Assembly: GCA_030063045.1 (NCBI GenBank)
Contig: JAQSEB010000004.1
Location: 3,286,001 to 3,350,000, forward strand
DNA length: 64,000 nucleotides
Reading direction: 5' to 3'
From: Pratylenchus scribneri
Lineage: Eukaryota; Nematoda; Chromadorea; Rhabditida; Pratylenchidae
Made by a program: the position numbers and the translations under genes. Positions 1 to 12,770 of the stretch are shown in pieces; the first letter of the stretch is position 1; every line of letters begins with the position of its first letter. The notes beneath the pieces are model-generated. The model ran no database searches. It saw nothing but the letters and a program-made list of their open reading frames with translations, and was not told where the DNA came from.

Positions 1-3000
1 TTTATAGGAAAAGCACATTGCCATTGTGTTGAACAACAAAGCATGGTTTTATGAAATCAAACGGAACACAACCGCTTTCCTCTATGAACATGACTACATG
101 ACAGTAAGAATTGGGAATGGGGGGCAGAATAAATGTTTTTGCTTCTTTTAGACCATTCTGAAAATGAAATTGAGCCGGGAATTTGTAATGGCCCGATTGG
201 ATACACGCGTCCATTTGCACAAGGCAAGCAGATTTTGTCGCTATTTAAGAACCAGGGTTATTCTTTTGGCCATAGATCAACAAGGAAGCAACCAATTTTG
301 GAAGGAAATATACCATTGTAAAGCCCTAAATTTCCTCTAAAAAGTAGCTTTTCTAATTTTTTGAAAAGTTAAGATATTTTATGCAATATAAGCAGTTTTT
401 AAAATGAGACAGCTTTTCTTTGAAAAAATCGGGTTCATTACATTCAAAAGCATGTAACTATTTTAGAGATGTGAATTTTATAATTAATTTAAAACCACTT
501 TTTAAAGGACATTTTATACTTTCAAATGGAGTAGTGCCTTCCTTAATTGGTTGCTTCCTTGTTGAGCTTTGACCAAAATAATGGCCAAGATATCAAATTT
601 TTACCCTAAATAATCAGAAATCTAATTTTTGAGTTCTTAAATTTTTTCCAGATAATTCGTTCCGATTCATCCGTCGATCCCTCATCTTCTTCCTCATCCT
701 TTGCCCCTTCCGGCGATGTACTTTTCCCGGACTGTAATGAAAGTGCACCAAACGAAAAAGTTCTCGACTCGGAATTGGCCGACAAATTTTTCCTCTACTC
801 AACAAAAGGCCGATTCCTCTACTATTATTCATTGAGCCATGGCAGATTTGTGTCGGATTTTCGGCATTCCGTTGAAATTCGTTCCATTTTTGCGGAACCC
901 GATGGAATTCGATGCCTCTTTTTGGGTGTGTATTTCTCATACATTAATTATAAGTAAATCAATTAATCATTTAATTCAAATTTTCTCACCTGATTTTAAT
1001 TCATTTTTGAATATGACCACACTATTAATCATTTCCGTATGTCATGAAATTTATGCAATTTTTAGATGAATTGCACGATGTGTTCGTCTATTCCCCATCC
1101 GATGGCCAATTGTGCAAAATTCCACGGCAAGGCCCATTTCAGAGCAGCCATCATGTAAAATATTCTACCAATTATTATTAATAGCCATTGCCATGAGTTA
1201 TGGCCAAAAGACTTGGCTTTTAAAATATCCTTCTCTAATTTCAATTCCAAATAAATTTCCCACCCAATTTTAAGTATTTGGGCTGCCTTTGGGAGACATT
1301 CACTGTGGACAAGGATACTTTTTTGGTGCACGATCAACACAGTTTGTTCGTTTTCATGTTGGCCCGTGATCCAAACGGGGAAAGGGCCGTCAATTTCATC
1401 AGCCAATTGCAAGTGCCCCATGGCAATATGCCATTGCTCCTTTCCAAGGGAATTGTCTATTGTCATACACAAAATGGGCGAATGAATACGGTGTTGCTGA
1501 AATCACATAAAACAGAAACACAGGTAAATCAATTTTGAATTTTTTGGATTTTTGTAACATTTTTTTAATTTGAATTGTGGATTTTATTTTGGAAATAATT
1601 TAAAAAGCTACTGGAATTTTGCCCACTAATTTATCAATCTTTCAAGATATAATAATCCCATTGTATTAAGCTCTCTATTGCTGATGATTGAATAAATTTT
1701 AATTCGACAGAAAATTATGGCAAAAAACGCAAATTGTCCGCACAATTTTAGACTTTTCCAACTTTATTTAAATAAATTAAAAACGAAGCAAACTAAAACA
1801 CAAATGTTTTTTAGCTAAATGAAACACAAATGTTTTTAAGCTAAATGAAACACAAATGTTTTTAAGCTAAATGAAACACAAATGTTTTTAGCTAAGTGAA
1901 ACACAAAATGTTTTTAAGCTAAGTGAAACACAAATGTTTTTAAGCTAAGTGAAACACAAATGTTTTTAAGCTAAGTGAAACACAAATGTTTTTAAGCTAA
2001 GTGAAACACAAATGTTTTTAAGCTAAGTGAAACACAATTAAGCTAAGTGAAACACAAATGTTTTTAAGCTAAGTGAAACACAAATGTTTTTAAGCTAAGT
2101 GAATCACAAATGTTTTTAAGCTAAGTGAAACACAAATGTTTCTAAGCTAAATGAAACACAAATGTTTTTAGCTAAGTGAAACACAAAATGTTTTTAAGCT
2201 AAATGAACACAAATGTTTTTAAGCTAAATGAAACACAAATGTTTTTAGCTAAGTGAAACACAAAATGTTTTTAAGCTAAATGAAACACAAATGTTTTTAA
2301 GCTAAATGAAATGTTTTTAAGCTAAATGAAATGTTTCTAAGCTAATAAGTGAAACAATGAAAATAGCTTTCCATAAAATTAGCTCATTTATTCACTCAAT
2401 TATTTATTTTTTTCATAGATTGCTGGAAAATCGCCTCAGGAGGTTTTGCCTTCCTTTTTTCCAATTTTCTGTTTAATTTCCTTCAAGCTCAAAGAAATGT
2501 TGCAGCAATCATTGTTGCTTCGCCGATGGCGAAATGCATGGAAAGTTTGTGAAGGTCGTCGCCCACTCTTGCACACAATATTCCATTTTTGCCATCCTTT
2601 TTAGAGCTTAAAGATCCCTTGGCTTGGCGCCAATTCGCCCATTCCGTCATGTTGGATTGTAACATTGATTTGGGTGGGCAAATCTGGCCTTCAAATTATT
2701 CCCATTTATTTTATAGCCGTTCGTATTTTCCGCCATCTCGGCGATGTGGCCATGGTTTGGGCCTTGGAGGAACTCGTACATATTGGTTCCTCATTCATAC
2801 AATTTATTCCATACAATTAATTCTTTATTATTTAAGAGGATCAACAAGTTTTAAGTGGCCATGTGGCAGCATTGCTTGGCAATTTTGATCAGGCCGATCA
2901 GCTATTTTCCGCTTCTTCCGAACCAAAACATGCTCTGGAGGTACAGGAATATAAATTATGCCAAATTTTGGCGGATTTTTATTAGAATAATTTCAAATTT

Positions 3001-6000
3001 ATGGGAGATTGATTAGTCATTGGGCTACAATTAAACCCATGTGTTAAATTGGATTTTAGCCTGATCGAACAATTATTTATTAGAATTCAAAATGTCTTTT
3101 TTATAATTTTTCATAAATTCAATCAAATCCGACATTTATTTGTCTAAATCTGGCAATATTTTCCTTGTAATTTTTTTAATTCGGTAGCCCTACTAAAGCC
3201 TAAATTTCTACAAAATGTTTTTTTCCTTTATTCTCTCTATTTCTCATAAAGATGCGAAGGGATGTGCAACATTGGGAAAGGGCATTGGAATTGGCACGAC
3301 AAATTGCTCCGTCCGAATTGCCATTCATCGCAAAAGAGGTGTGAACGAAAATATTTGCTTTTTAAATACCATATTCCACTCTATTCGTTTACAGTATGCA
3401 ATTCAATTGGAATTTTTGGGCCAACATGAGCAGGCGCTGCACTTTTATGAGGAGGCTCTGATTGAGGCGAAGAATGACGAAGAATTGGGCGAAGAAGTGG
3501 ACGAACACAATTGGGTGTGCAAATCCGGGTTAGCCTTGGGAAATTTGCTCAATAATTCGAATTTGGTTTAATAGATTGGCCAGAATGGCACTGCATATGG
3601 GCGATTTGAAAAAGTAAAAAATCAACAAATATTTCTTCATATTTACCCAATGGTTTAATTATACAGGGGCGTGGACATTGCACTGAAATTGCCAAGCCGT
3701 TTGGCCAAACGAGATTGTGGCATTGTGCTGGAACAATTGAGGGTAAGTTTTCCTTTGTCTGGCGGTTTGGATGAAAGTGCCAATTTGTTTTTACATTGCC
3801 AAATTTAACCATGTTCAATCAAAGGCCAAATACCAAATAGCTATTTGTCAATCTACTGGTTCCAAGAAAAAAATTTATTCACAAATCGGAGATAGAACTT
3901 AACCATCGGGCAAAGAAATAGAATCCTTGACCAATCTAGCTAATGACGAATTGATCTCTATTAAATTATCATTTTTATGAATATGCTTATTTCCTCAATT
4001 ACCGAGTGTATTTGCCAGAATTAGAACCCCATTTCTATCATGTTTCATTCAAGCCTAAATAAATGGCCTAATAAAATATAAAAATAAAAGTGGCAAAATT
4101 ATAGAAAAAGTTTAGCATTTTTGATGTGTAGTAAATAATAAATATTGGAGTAAAAATAGCGAATGGCGATATGTCATTCATAATAATTCTTTTTTATACC
4201 GTAATCTTTCCTTCGCCCTTTGTCAATTTGTGTCATTTTTTGCCGCTGGCTTCCTTCTTTATTTAGAAATAAATTACATTTGTATTTGTTTTGTTTAGCA
4301 ATTCGATGAATCCGGTGCCGTCTATGAAGCCGGTCAATTCTACGATCGAGCAGCGGTTAGCCAAAATTTGAAGGAATAAAAAATATTCCTTCCGTTGTAA
4401 AGGCCGCCTATATGAAAAGTCGAAATCTGCTCAAAGTGCACAAATTGATGGAACAAGTTCGATCGCCAAAATTACTCTCACAATATGGGAAAATGCTAGA
4501 GAAGGAAAAGAATTTTGAACGAGCATATAAAGTGGGCTTTGGGTGATAAAAATATACTAATGTGTATATTATCGTCGATACAGTACCTGGATTGTTCTTT
4601 TGGCCATAATTCACAAGGAAGCAACCAATTCTAGAAGACAATATGCCTTTTGAAAGCCCTGAATGTCCTCTAAAAATTGGCTAAGACTAATTTGATGAAA
4701 ATTTAAAACAATTAGTAAAAATAAGCTGTTTTTCCTCCAAGAATTAGGTTTATTATATTCAAGGACATGAAACTTTTAAAAGATGGATTACTTTTTAAAA
4801 GAAGTATTTTATAAAATGAATTTTATGCCACTTTTTTGAGGACATTTAGGGCTTTCGAATGGTTTACTTCCTTTCCTAATTCTTTGCTTCATTTTTAGTT
4901 ATGACCAAAATAATGAATAACAAAGATATTTTAAATGGCTGTACACATTCGTCCTTTTAAAAATTAGTCAAGCGCTGAAAATTTTTTTGCAATTTTCTTA
5001 GGCTTATGAACGTGCCCACGATGCCGAGAATCAAATCCGATTGTTGTTGCGCAATTTGAACAGAGCAAATGAGGTGGGAAAATGAGTGAAAAACAATCCA
5101 CAATATTTTATTAAAGGCCGTAAAATTGGCACAAGAAAGCAAAAGTGTTGAAGGCTCAAAAATGGTGGCAAAGTTGGTTATTGCATAATATAATAGAATG
5201 GATGTCTTAAATTCCCTTCTACCAAAAAATAGTTATTTCTCGGATTTGGGCCAATTTGATGCGGCCATCCAATTTTTGGTCATTTCGCATTGTTATCAGG
5301 TACATTTCTACTATTTTTGATTTATTTCACTTTCATCTTTTCCAAGGAGGCATTCGATATGGCCAAAGGTTCTGGCCAAATGCAAGTTTATGCCCGAGCA
5401 TTGGAGGCGGCAACAATTGGTCAACAGCAAAATACTGAGGCACAAAATCAGCAACAAAATGAATCAAATGTGGGACATTTTGCTCAATTGGCGGAATATT
5501 TTCGTATCGAAGGAGACCTATTGAATGCGGGCAAATTTGCGGGAATGTCAAAACAATATCAAATGGTCTGTGGCTAAAATGATATTTTGTATTTTATGCT
5601 AATATTTTTGCCGCATAAATATTGAAATGAAATGTCGCAAAAAGGAATATATAATGACAAAATAATTACAATGGTTTAAGGGTTTATCCTACATTCACAA
5701 ACCATATACCCAATTGAAAAGAGCTGGTCAAGACACATCGAATAGTATATAATTTGTTATGGTTTGGTCAAAATTTAAGGGTATTAAACTGGTAAAACCA
5801 ATTTTAGTTTAATGGTTTAAAACTGTTAGAATTTTTTAAACCACCCAAAACAAATCAAATGATGAGTCATGAAAAATATATTGATTGAGTTTAGGTTTGG
5901 GTTTTTGATATTAAAACATTTTTGACAATTTTAGCATTTTCAACATTTTTTATTAAATTTACTTAAGGCATTATCACTTTTGACAAATGAACGATTCGAG

Positions 6001-9000
6001 GCAGCATTGGAAGAGGAGGCACTCCAATATGCAGTCGAATTTGCAGCCGAATCTGGGGACAAAACGCTGGTTGATGCGTTGATTGCCCATTTGATGGGTG
6101 ATGGAGGCAGTGGAATGCCAAAGGCAGAAAATTTGAGCATTTGTTTGAAAAATTCACATTCTAAATTTAGGATCCAAAATTCCTCTTCCAATTGTACGTG
6201 AAAATGAAAATGTACAAGGAAGGGGCAAAAACAGCGTTGATCATTGCGCAGGAACAGCAGGCGAAAGGATTCTACAAAACTGCGCATGATTTGTTATTTG
6301 GTTAAAAAAATTGGATGGGGAAATAAAAACCCTTTTTACTTGGGCGGAATAACCCACGATTAGATGTGCGCCACGGCGAATATTACCATTTAAGAAATAT
6401 CCCATTCAAAAGCCAAGACTTAGTTCTCTTCAAAATTACATTAAATTAGTTGAAAATGGTTAAGTATTCAAGGGTTAATAATGCGCTAAAATTGGCCTCG
6501 CTTATAGTTCCAGGAATTAAAGTTCTCGTTGAATCTTTTTTGCCCTTAAAGGAATGTACCAAACATTGCGCCGTGAACGCATTCGAATTCCTTCGGAGAT
6601 GGAGAATGCTCTGATGCTGTTGCATAGCTATAATATTGTCAAAGTGTTAATGAAAAAAGGGGACAATTTTGGGGCGGCCAATTTGCTTTGTCGTGTTGCC
6701 GCCAACATTGGCCAATTCCCAGCCCGTTCGTCCAATTCCTAAATAATTTGCATACAATATTTTCACACGCAGATGGTGCCCAAATTCTCACTTCCTGTGT
6801 GATAACATGCACCAAAGGTATTTGGGTTAGAATGGAAGATGTTGACGTTTCAGTACAGTAATTTCGGTACCTGGGGCCAATGCAAATTGTAGGAGTTCTA
6901 TAAAAGAGCACCATATTTCAGAAAACGATATGCCATTTGAAAGCTTTAAATTTCCTGAAAACTTAAAACAATTTATAAAATAAGCGGTACAAAAAATATA
7001 TATAATAATATTAAAATGGGAAATTTTTAGTTGGAAATTTATTAAGGCCTTCGAATAGCATTTCGCCTTTCCATATTGGCTATTGACTCTTCGAACTAAT
7101 GAATGCATATATATAATAAAATATTAAAATGGGCTATTTTTAGTTGGAAATTTAAGGCCTTCGAATAGCATTTCGCCTTTCCATATTGGCTTTTGACTCT
7201 TTGAACTAATGAATGCCAATTAGGCATAGGGCGGTACTGGAATTCCGTACCAAAGATAGATGAACGTGTGTATATGTATATTAATTTTTAAGCTGGCATG
7301 AAAGCATCCGCCTTCAAATTTGCCTCTCAACTTATGCAGCCTGCATATAGGCAAAAAATTGATGAAAAATATCGAAAGAAAATTGAATTGGTTGTCAGGT
7401 ACAGAAATTTTATTTATGATAAAATTTATAGATTATTCACATTTTTTCACACAGGAAATTTGGCCAAAATGCTATAGATCCAGAAGAAAAAACTCAGCCT
7501 TGTCCATTTTGTGATGTTCAAGTTAAGGAATTCATGCTCATTTGCTTCAATTGTCAAGCAAACATTCCATATTGCATTTTGACGGTGATTAATAATGATA
7601 TTGGGGCTAATGGTTCTTTCTCAATCAAATCAAAATTTTTGTTTTAATTAATCGGATTAAAGCCAATAACAATTTTTACCAATAGTGTCATCTCTTATGC
7701 TTTACTTATTAGCAATCTTTCATATTATTGGAATTATACCGGAGCTAAATAGGCAGCATTAGTCTTTAGACAGGCGGAATTATTTTAAATCAGAACAGGC
7801 GGAATTATTAAAATCAGAACAGGAGGAATTGTTAAAATCAGAACAGGCGGAATTATTTTAAATCAGAACAGGCGGAATTATTAAATCAGAACAGGCGGAA
7901 TTATTAAAATCAGAACAGGCGGAATTATTAAAATCAGAACAGGCGGAATTATTAAAATCAGAACAGGCGGAATTATTAAAATCAGAACAGGCGGAATTAT
8001 TAAAATCAGAACAGGCGGAATTATTTAAAATCAGAACAGGCGGAATTATAAAAATCAGAACAGGCGGAATTATTTAAAATCAGAACAGGCGGAATTATAA
8101 AAATCAGAACAGGCGGAATTATTAAAATCAGAACAGGCGGAATTATAAAAATCAGAACAGGCGGAATTATTTAAAATCAGAACAGGCGGAATTATAAAAA
8201 TCAGAACAGGCGGAATTATTTAAAATCAGAACAGGCGGAATTATTAAAATCAGAACAGGCGGAATTATTTAAAATCAGAACAGGCGGAATTATAAAAAAC
8301 AGAACAGGCGGAATTATTTAAAATCAGAACAGGCGGAATTATAAAAATCAGAACAGGCGGAATTATTAAAATCAGAACAGGCGGAATTATAAAAAACAGA
8401 ACAGGCGGAATTATTTAAAATCAGAACAGGCGGAATTATTTAAAATCAGAACAGGCGGAATTATAAAAATCAGAACAGGCGGAATTATTTAAAATCAGAA
8501 CAGGCGGAATTATTAAAATCAGAACAGGCGGAATTATTAAAATCAGAACAGGCGGTATTATTAAAATCAGAACAGGCGGAATTATAAAAATCAGAACAGG
8601 CGGAATTATTTAAAATCAGAACAGGCGGAATTATAAAAATCAGAACAGGCGGAATTATAAAAATCAGAACAGGCGGAATTATTTAAAATCAGAACAGGCG
8701 GAATTATAAAAAACAGAACAGGCGGAATTATTAAAATCAGAACAGGCGGAATTATTAAAATCAGAACAGGCGGAATTATTAAAATCAGAACAGGAGGAAT
8801 TGTTAAAATCAGAACAGGCGGAATTATTAAAATCAGAACAGGAGGAATTGTTAAAATCAGAACAGGCGGAATTATTTTAAATCAGAACAGACGGAATTAT
8901 TTAAAATCAGAACAGGCGGAATTATTTAAAATCAGAACAGGCGGAATTAAAATAGACTAACATTTTTAGGTTCTTATTATTTGAAAAAATCATTCACAGG

Positions 9001-9176
9001 GCCGACATATTATCAAGGACGATTTTGCCATTTGCCCACATTGTCAATTCCCAGGCTTTTTCTCGGAATTCAATCGAATGTTTGGCGCCAATTGTCCAAT
9101 GTGTTATGAACAATTTAATGAGCCAATTTTGCCTGGAAATTTCCTCGATAATTACTCCCAATCCCAACAAATGTGA
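1..9176 (+). CDS. dyf-2: IFT144 / WDR19 intraflagellar transport protein (5' end outside window)
   Basis: Subunit of IFT complex A, which drives retrograde transport in cilia; in nematodes it is needed in ciliated sensory neurons. Many small exons on the plus strand spell the WDR19 order: end of the beta-propeller (exon 8 to about 101, then 652-930, about 1066-1155 and 1275-1522), then the TPR-like solenoid. Landmarks are [20 protein letters not shown] near 3400, [12 protein letters not shown] near 3690, [16 protein letters not shown] near 6020 and [20 protein letters not shown] near 6590. The C-terminal zinc-ribbon pair has CPFC...CFNC (7500-7560) and CPHC...CPMC in the last exon, which starts at 9000; stop TGA 9174-9176. 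The start lies left of the window. Introns are unusually large because they hold two minisatellites and several interspersed repeats. Family identity is very secure; individual junctions are approximate. Confidence 0.92.
255..600. repeat. Foldback MITE-like repeat, family F, copy 1
   Basis: The left arm (255-350) and the right arm (505-600) are inverted copies of each other. Both contain AAGGAAGCAACCAATT and a stretch ending in TTTCCTCTAAAAAGT or its complement. The element lies in an IFT144 intron. The same arms recur near 4.6, 23.2, 24.3, 50.8, 52.1, 54.1 and 58.2 kb. No coding capacity. Confidence 0.75.
1790..2365. repeat. Minisatellite A1, about 26-bp unit
   Basis: Roughly twenty tandem copies of a unit close to AAGCTAAGTGAAACACAAAT followed by GTTTTT, with small length variants and point changes (AAGTG/AAATG). 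The array lies inside an IFT144 intron between exons ending near 1522 and starting near 2419. The same unit makes the array at 55.8-57.15 kb. Confidence 0.97.
4590..4935. repeat. Foldback MITE-like repeat, family F, copy 2
   Basis: Arms at 4592-4690 and 4840-4930 are inverted copies. The left arm holds TTCTTTTGGCCAT and AAGGAAGCAACCAATT; the right arm holds the complement of the segment GAAAGCCCTGAATGTCCTC. It lies in an IFT144 intron. Confidence 0.75.
5677..5850 (+). repeat. MITE-like repeat, family E, copy 1
   Basis: Starts with AAGGGTTTATCC and contains CCAATTGAAAAGAGCTGGTC and TATAATTTGTTATGGTTTGG. It matches copies at 17.4, 31.0, 33.3 and 36.1 kb. This copy is in an IFT144 intron and seems to lack the far terminal repeat. 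Confidence 0.75.
6999..7216. repeat. Tandem duplication of about 105 bp
   Basis: The segment around 6999-7104 is followed at once by a near-identical copy at 7107-7216. Both contain TTAGTTGGAAATTTA, GGCCTTCGAATAGCATTTCG and GAACTAATGAATGC. The copies differ by a few substitutions and small gaps. The duplication lies in an IFT144 intron, and its GCCTTCGAATAGCATTTCGC segment resembles the right arm of repeat family F. Confidence 0.85.
7765..8957. repeat. Minisatellite B1, about 24-bp unit
   Basis: Almost fifty tandem copies of AATCAGAACAGGCGGAATTA plus 2-5 variable A/T bases. The core CAGGCGGAATTA hardly changes; the A/T linker varies (TTTAA, TAAA, ATAAA). The array fills most of the last IFT144 intron, directly before the final exon at 9000. 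Confidence 0.97.
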
Positions 9177-9698
9177 AATGTATTTGGTTAATAGAGAAAA
9201 ATTGTTTTGATAAAATAATTTTATTCAAAAAATGTTACGATAAATGGATAGTGGAATAAGCATCAGGAGATGAAAAGAACCGAGTTGGTTCAAAATACAT
9301 TAAATAAATCAAAACAATTATTGTGAGTTGTATTTTTAATAAAAAAGATTGTTGTATTATATCAAAGGATAGTATTTAATTTGGCAAATAGAGTATTGAA
9401 ACTGGCAAATAGGATATTATGTCTCATTTCCATTTTAGGCCATATAACTTGGCCAAGTAAACTTCTTTAAGATACCTTAGCCCCTAAACCCATAGCCCCT
9501 AATCCCATGCCTGCCCTAAACCTAACCCTAGCCCTAAACCCCTAGTTACAAAAAAGTTATAAACCAAAAACAAATAATACTATTTGCCAATTTCAATACT
9601 CTATTTGCCATTTTCAATAATTTTTTTGCCAAATTAAATATTTCTCTTATATCAAATATTCTCGCTCATTTTAATATTCATTCCTCCTCCATCATCAA
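9177..9698. repeat. IFT144 to coiled-coil gene spacer with a foldback element (9366-9655)
   Basis: The two genes converge here. Inverted arms read TTTGGCAAATAGAGTATTG at 9378-9398 and its complement near 9585-9612. An outer pair, ATTTAATTTGGCAAA, lies near 9374 and, inverted, near 9631. The loop (about 9478-9545) is a run of CCCTAA/CCCTAG-like words that looks like degenerate telomere or G-rich satellite sequence. No gene is visible in the spacer. Confidence 0.7.
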
Positions 9699-12600
9699 TT
9701 AATCCGCTCGCTCATTCGTTTGAGATTGGGACGTCGATTGTTGCTGTTGCTGGGAGGAAGTTGCCGGTGCTGAAGCATGTTTGTAGTAATTCTTCTTGGT
9801 GTTGGATGATTTTTGTTGAAGTGGCACTTTTTTGCTAGCATTGCCGAGACGTTTGCTGGCGAACGACCTATTTTAAAAAGTGAAATTAAAGGACTCAAAA
9901 AATTTAATTTTTCTTACATTGTATCATAAATTTTGCCCAATTCTCCACGAATTCCTTCGACCAGTTGAGTGCGCGGAATTACCAGCTAAATTTATAAAAG
10001 AATTAATTTCAAATTCATAGATAGGGTATTCACTAAGGATCAAATCGTTTAATATATTTTAAAATTTTTTTGTAATTTTTGATTCTTTTTTTTTAAAAAA
10101 TTTTGCTAAATTTTCAGAAAGAAAAAAATTTCAAAATAAGCCGGATAGGATCTGAATTCTGAACCCACGACCTCATAGAAGCGTCCCATATTTTTTGCCT
10201 AACAAAAACCATTCACTTAGCCAATCGGCCATTGTTTTTTCGGGAATATTATAATTTTAAATGCATTTGAAAAAATACATTCGCAAAACTATACTAAAAC
10301 TATCCTGAATGCTGGCCCTATACTCACATTTTCTTTGATTGAAGAGCCCATTTGTTCCTTCTCTTCTTCCAATTTCGAAATTGTCTGTTGAAGCTCGGCA
10401 ATTTTTCCTTGTAGGACTTCAATTTCCAGCGATTTTTCCTCAATTGATGAGCTCATTTGTTCCTTTTCTTCTTCCAATTTTGAATTGGCTTGCTCAAGAT
10501 GGACAATGTTCTCCTGAAGTTCCTTGCATTTCTCCTCGAATGATGTGGCCAATTGTTCCTTCTCTTCTTCCAATTTCGAATTGGCCTGCTCGAGCGCGAC
10601 AATTTTTTCCTGAAAATGTGGCAATGGTTAATAATTCAAAATTCATTAAAATAAACAGAAAAAAAAAATTTTAAAATTTTTTGCTATTAAAAATCATTTA
10701 AAATTTAAATGCGAATATCTAGAGAGGTTTTTCGATAGAAATAAAATAAATTCGGGTTTGAATTTTAAATTTTTTAATTTTGAAATAATTTTTTAAAATA
10801 AAGATTTATCAGAAATATTTTTTAATTTTAACTAGCATTTTTAACTAAATTTTATTCGATTTTTTCATTACCTGGAATTCCATGTATTTCTCCTCGACTG
10901 ATGAGCTCATATGTTCCAATTTTGAATTGACCTCTTCAAGGTGGACAATGTTCTCCTTCAGTTCCTTGCATCTCTCCTCCATTTGTTCCTTTTCCTCGGC
11001 CAATTTGGAATTGACTTGTTCCAGATGCACAATCTTTTCCTGGAGTTCCTTGCATTTTTCGTCCTCTTTTGCTTCATTCGGCTCCTCAAAAACCATGGAA
11101 TTCATTGTATTCTGCTGGCTTTGTTCCAGCAAAAATGTGCGCATATTCTTCTCAGCATCTAAAAATTTTATTGGTTTATGGTTTTTTTATATATATTTTT
11201 TACTTTTGGCCTCATCAGCAATGCAACGTGCTTCGCCCATTGATTTGTCCAAGTCAAGTTTCATCCGGACAATTTTGCGCATCAAATCGTCGCCGACCTC
11301 ATCAACGCTCACATCAAATTTGCCCAAAAGTTGTTGGAAAAATTCGGCAGTTCCGCGCAATTTTTCGAACATTTGAACGCAAACTTCGGCCAAATTTGCT
11401 GTGCGGCCAGCCAAATTCATTGCATTCACCGATTCATTTGCATATTCGGGGATCGAAATCTGTGGCGGAAATTTTTAATTAGAATTATTTTGGGTAAAAA
11501 CTCACATCGGATTGTTGAGTTGGAAATGTGGTCGACATTGACTCATTGTAGAGGTGACGAAGGCAAGCCTGGAATTGGACATCCCCAACGCTGTGATTTG
11601 CCAAATTTTTGTTGGAAGATTGCAACAAAAGTTGATCATTGACCGAGCGAAGTTCATTTTGCTTCCTTGCAACCTTAATTTTCAATAAAAATCAGATTTA
11701 ATTTGAATTTGACCAAAAACCCCTATTCACCCAAAAAAAATTATGGTTTATTTCCATAAACTAACCGCTTCTTTATAGATTTTCGAAAACAATGCGGCCT
11801 TCTCCGGATCGGCGCTCATTCCATGTTGACCCAAAAATGTGAAAATTGATGTTTGAATTTCTTTGTTGTCGCGATTGTTTTTGTCCAGCGTTTCCAGAAT
11901 CATGAAAATGTGAGTTGCAATTTGGTCCGCGTCATTGATATTCAAATTGGTCAGCGATTCAGTCAACAAACTGTTCTGGATTTGATCGCGCAACTGTAAA
12001 ATGCGAAGATAATTCAAGGAAGAGAATAAAGGAAAATTTAATTATTTGTTTTGCAAAAAAAGCTCGAAAAATCTCCCCTATTTTCCCCAATTGAAAATCT
12101 TTGCTTGTGAATATGGATTCTTCATTCATATTTCATAATATAAACTTGAACATACGTGAAGTTCATTGAGCGATTGATTTTGCTGCTCCTCCTGCAAACG
12201 ATGGATTTTCGATTGCTCATCGTGGATTTGTTCGCGCAACTAAATTCATTAAAATTACGGTTGAGAATTACATTTTATATTAAACCTTTGAGTTCTCCTC
12301 CTCCAATTCCATTGCCTTTCGTCTCATTTCGTTGAGCTCTTTGTCACGTTGATCAATTTGCATCAGTGCACTCTGTTCAAGTTCGGTGTGGTTCTTGAGA
12401 AGCTTTCGATGGGCATTTTCCCAATCCTCGCAATTGTTCTTTGCCATTTGCAATTCTTTGACCAGTTTTGAAAACTTTAAAGAATTTAATTGAAATTAGT
12501 GTTTTTTAAATCAGTAAAGTTACCTCGCTTGTACAATCCTTCCCATATGCGTCCTTGAGACGGGGTTGAAGACGTTTCAGTTCGGTGTTTTCGCTCTCAA

Positions 12601-12770
12601 GAACACGAACCCTGTTTTTGAGATGTTCGAGTTGCTCACGTTCCGCTTGGTAGGAAAAAGCTAAACAAAATTTTATAAATTATTTTAAAATATGTATGAT
12701 AAAAAAACTCACTACTTTCCCGGCCACTTTCGAGTAAACTCAAAGTCATTTCGGGGTTTTTTGATTCCAT
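9699..12770 (-). CDS. Coiled-coil protein with internal heptad repeats, function unknown
   Basis: Starts at ATG 12770 (MESKNPEMTLSLLESGRE) and ends with TAA at 9699, with about ten exons. The N-terminal half is a heptad-rich coiled coil (near 12660-12150). A more globular helical part follows (12000-11190) with segments such as NINDADQIATHIFMILETLD and GDDLMRKIVRMKLDLDKS. Next come about five imperfect repeats built on KCKELQENIVHLEQANSKLE and EEEKEQM (11140-10290). The tail is basic, serine- and glutamine-rich (SSQQQQQSTSQSQTNERAD, up to 9699). The overall pattern suggests a cytoskeletal, motor-adaptor or kinetochore-like scaffold, but I do not recognise an orthologue and assign no role. Exon edges are approximate. 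Confidence 0.75.
10140..10240 (-). repeat. tRNA-derived SINE-like fragment, copy 1
   Basis: Read on the minus strand it carries an A-box-like TTGGCTAAGTGAATGG and, about 50 nt later, a B-box-like GGTTCAGAATTCAG after GAGGTCGTG. It lies in an intron of the coiled-coil gene. It resembles the copies at 36.8 and 38.0 kb but is more degraded, and it does not fold as an intact tRNA. Confidence 0.5.

Noticed and set aside
7765..8957. CRISPR-like look of the regular array
   Set aside because: The spacer parts are 2-5 nt of A/T, not unique spacers, and the host is a eukaryote. It is a minisatellite.
9478..9545. Interstitial telomere
   Set aside because: The repeats are irregular and only about 70 bp, flanked by foldback arms; the region is gene-dense on both sides.
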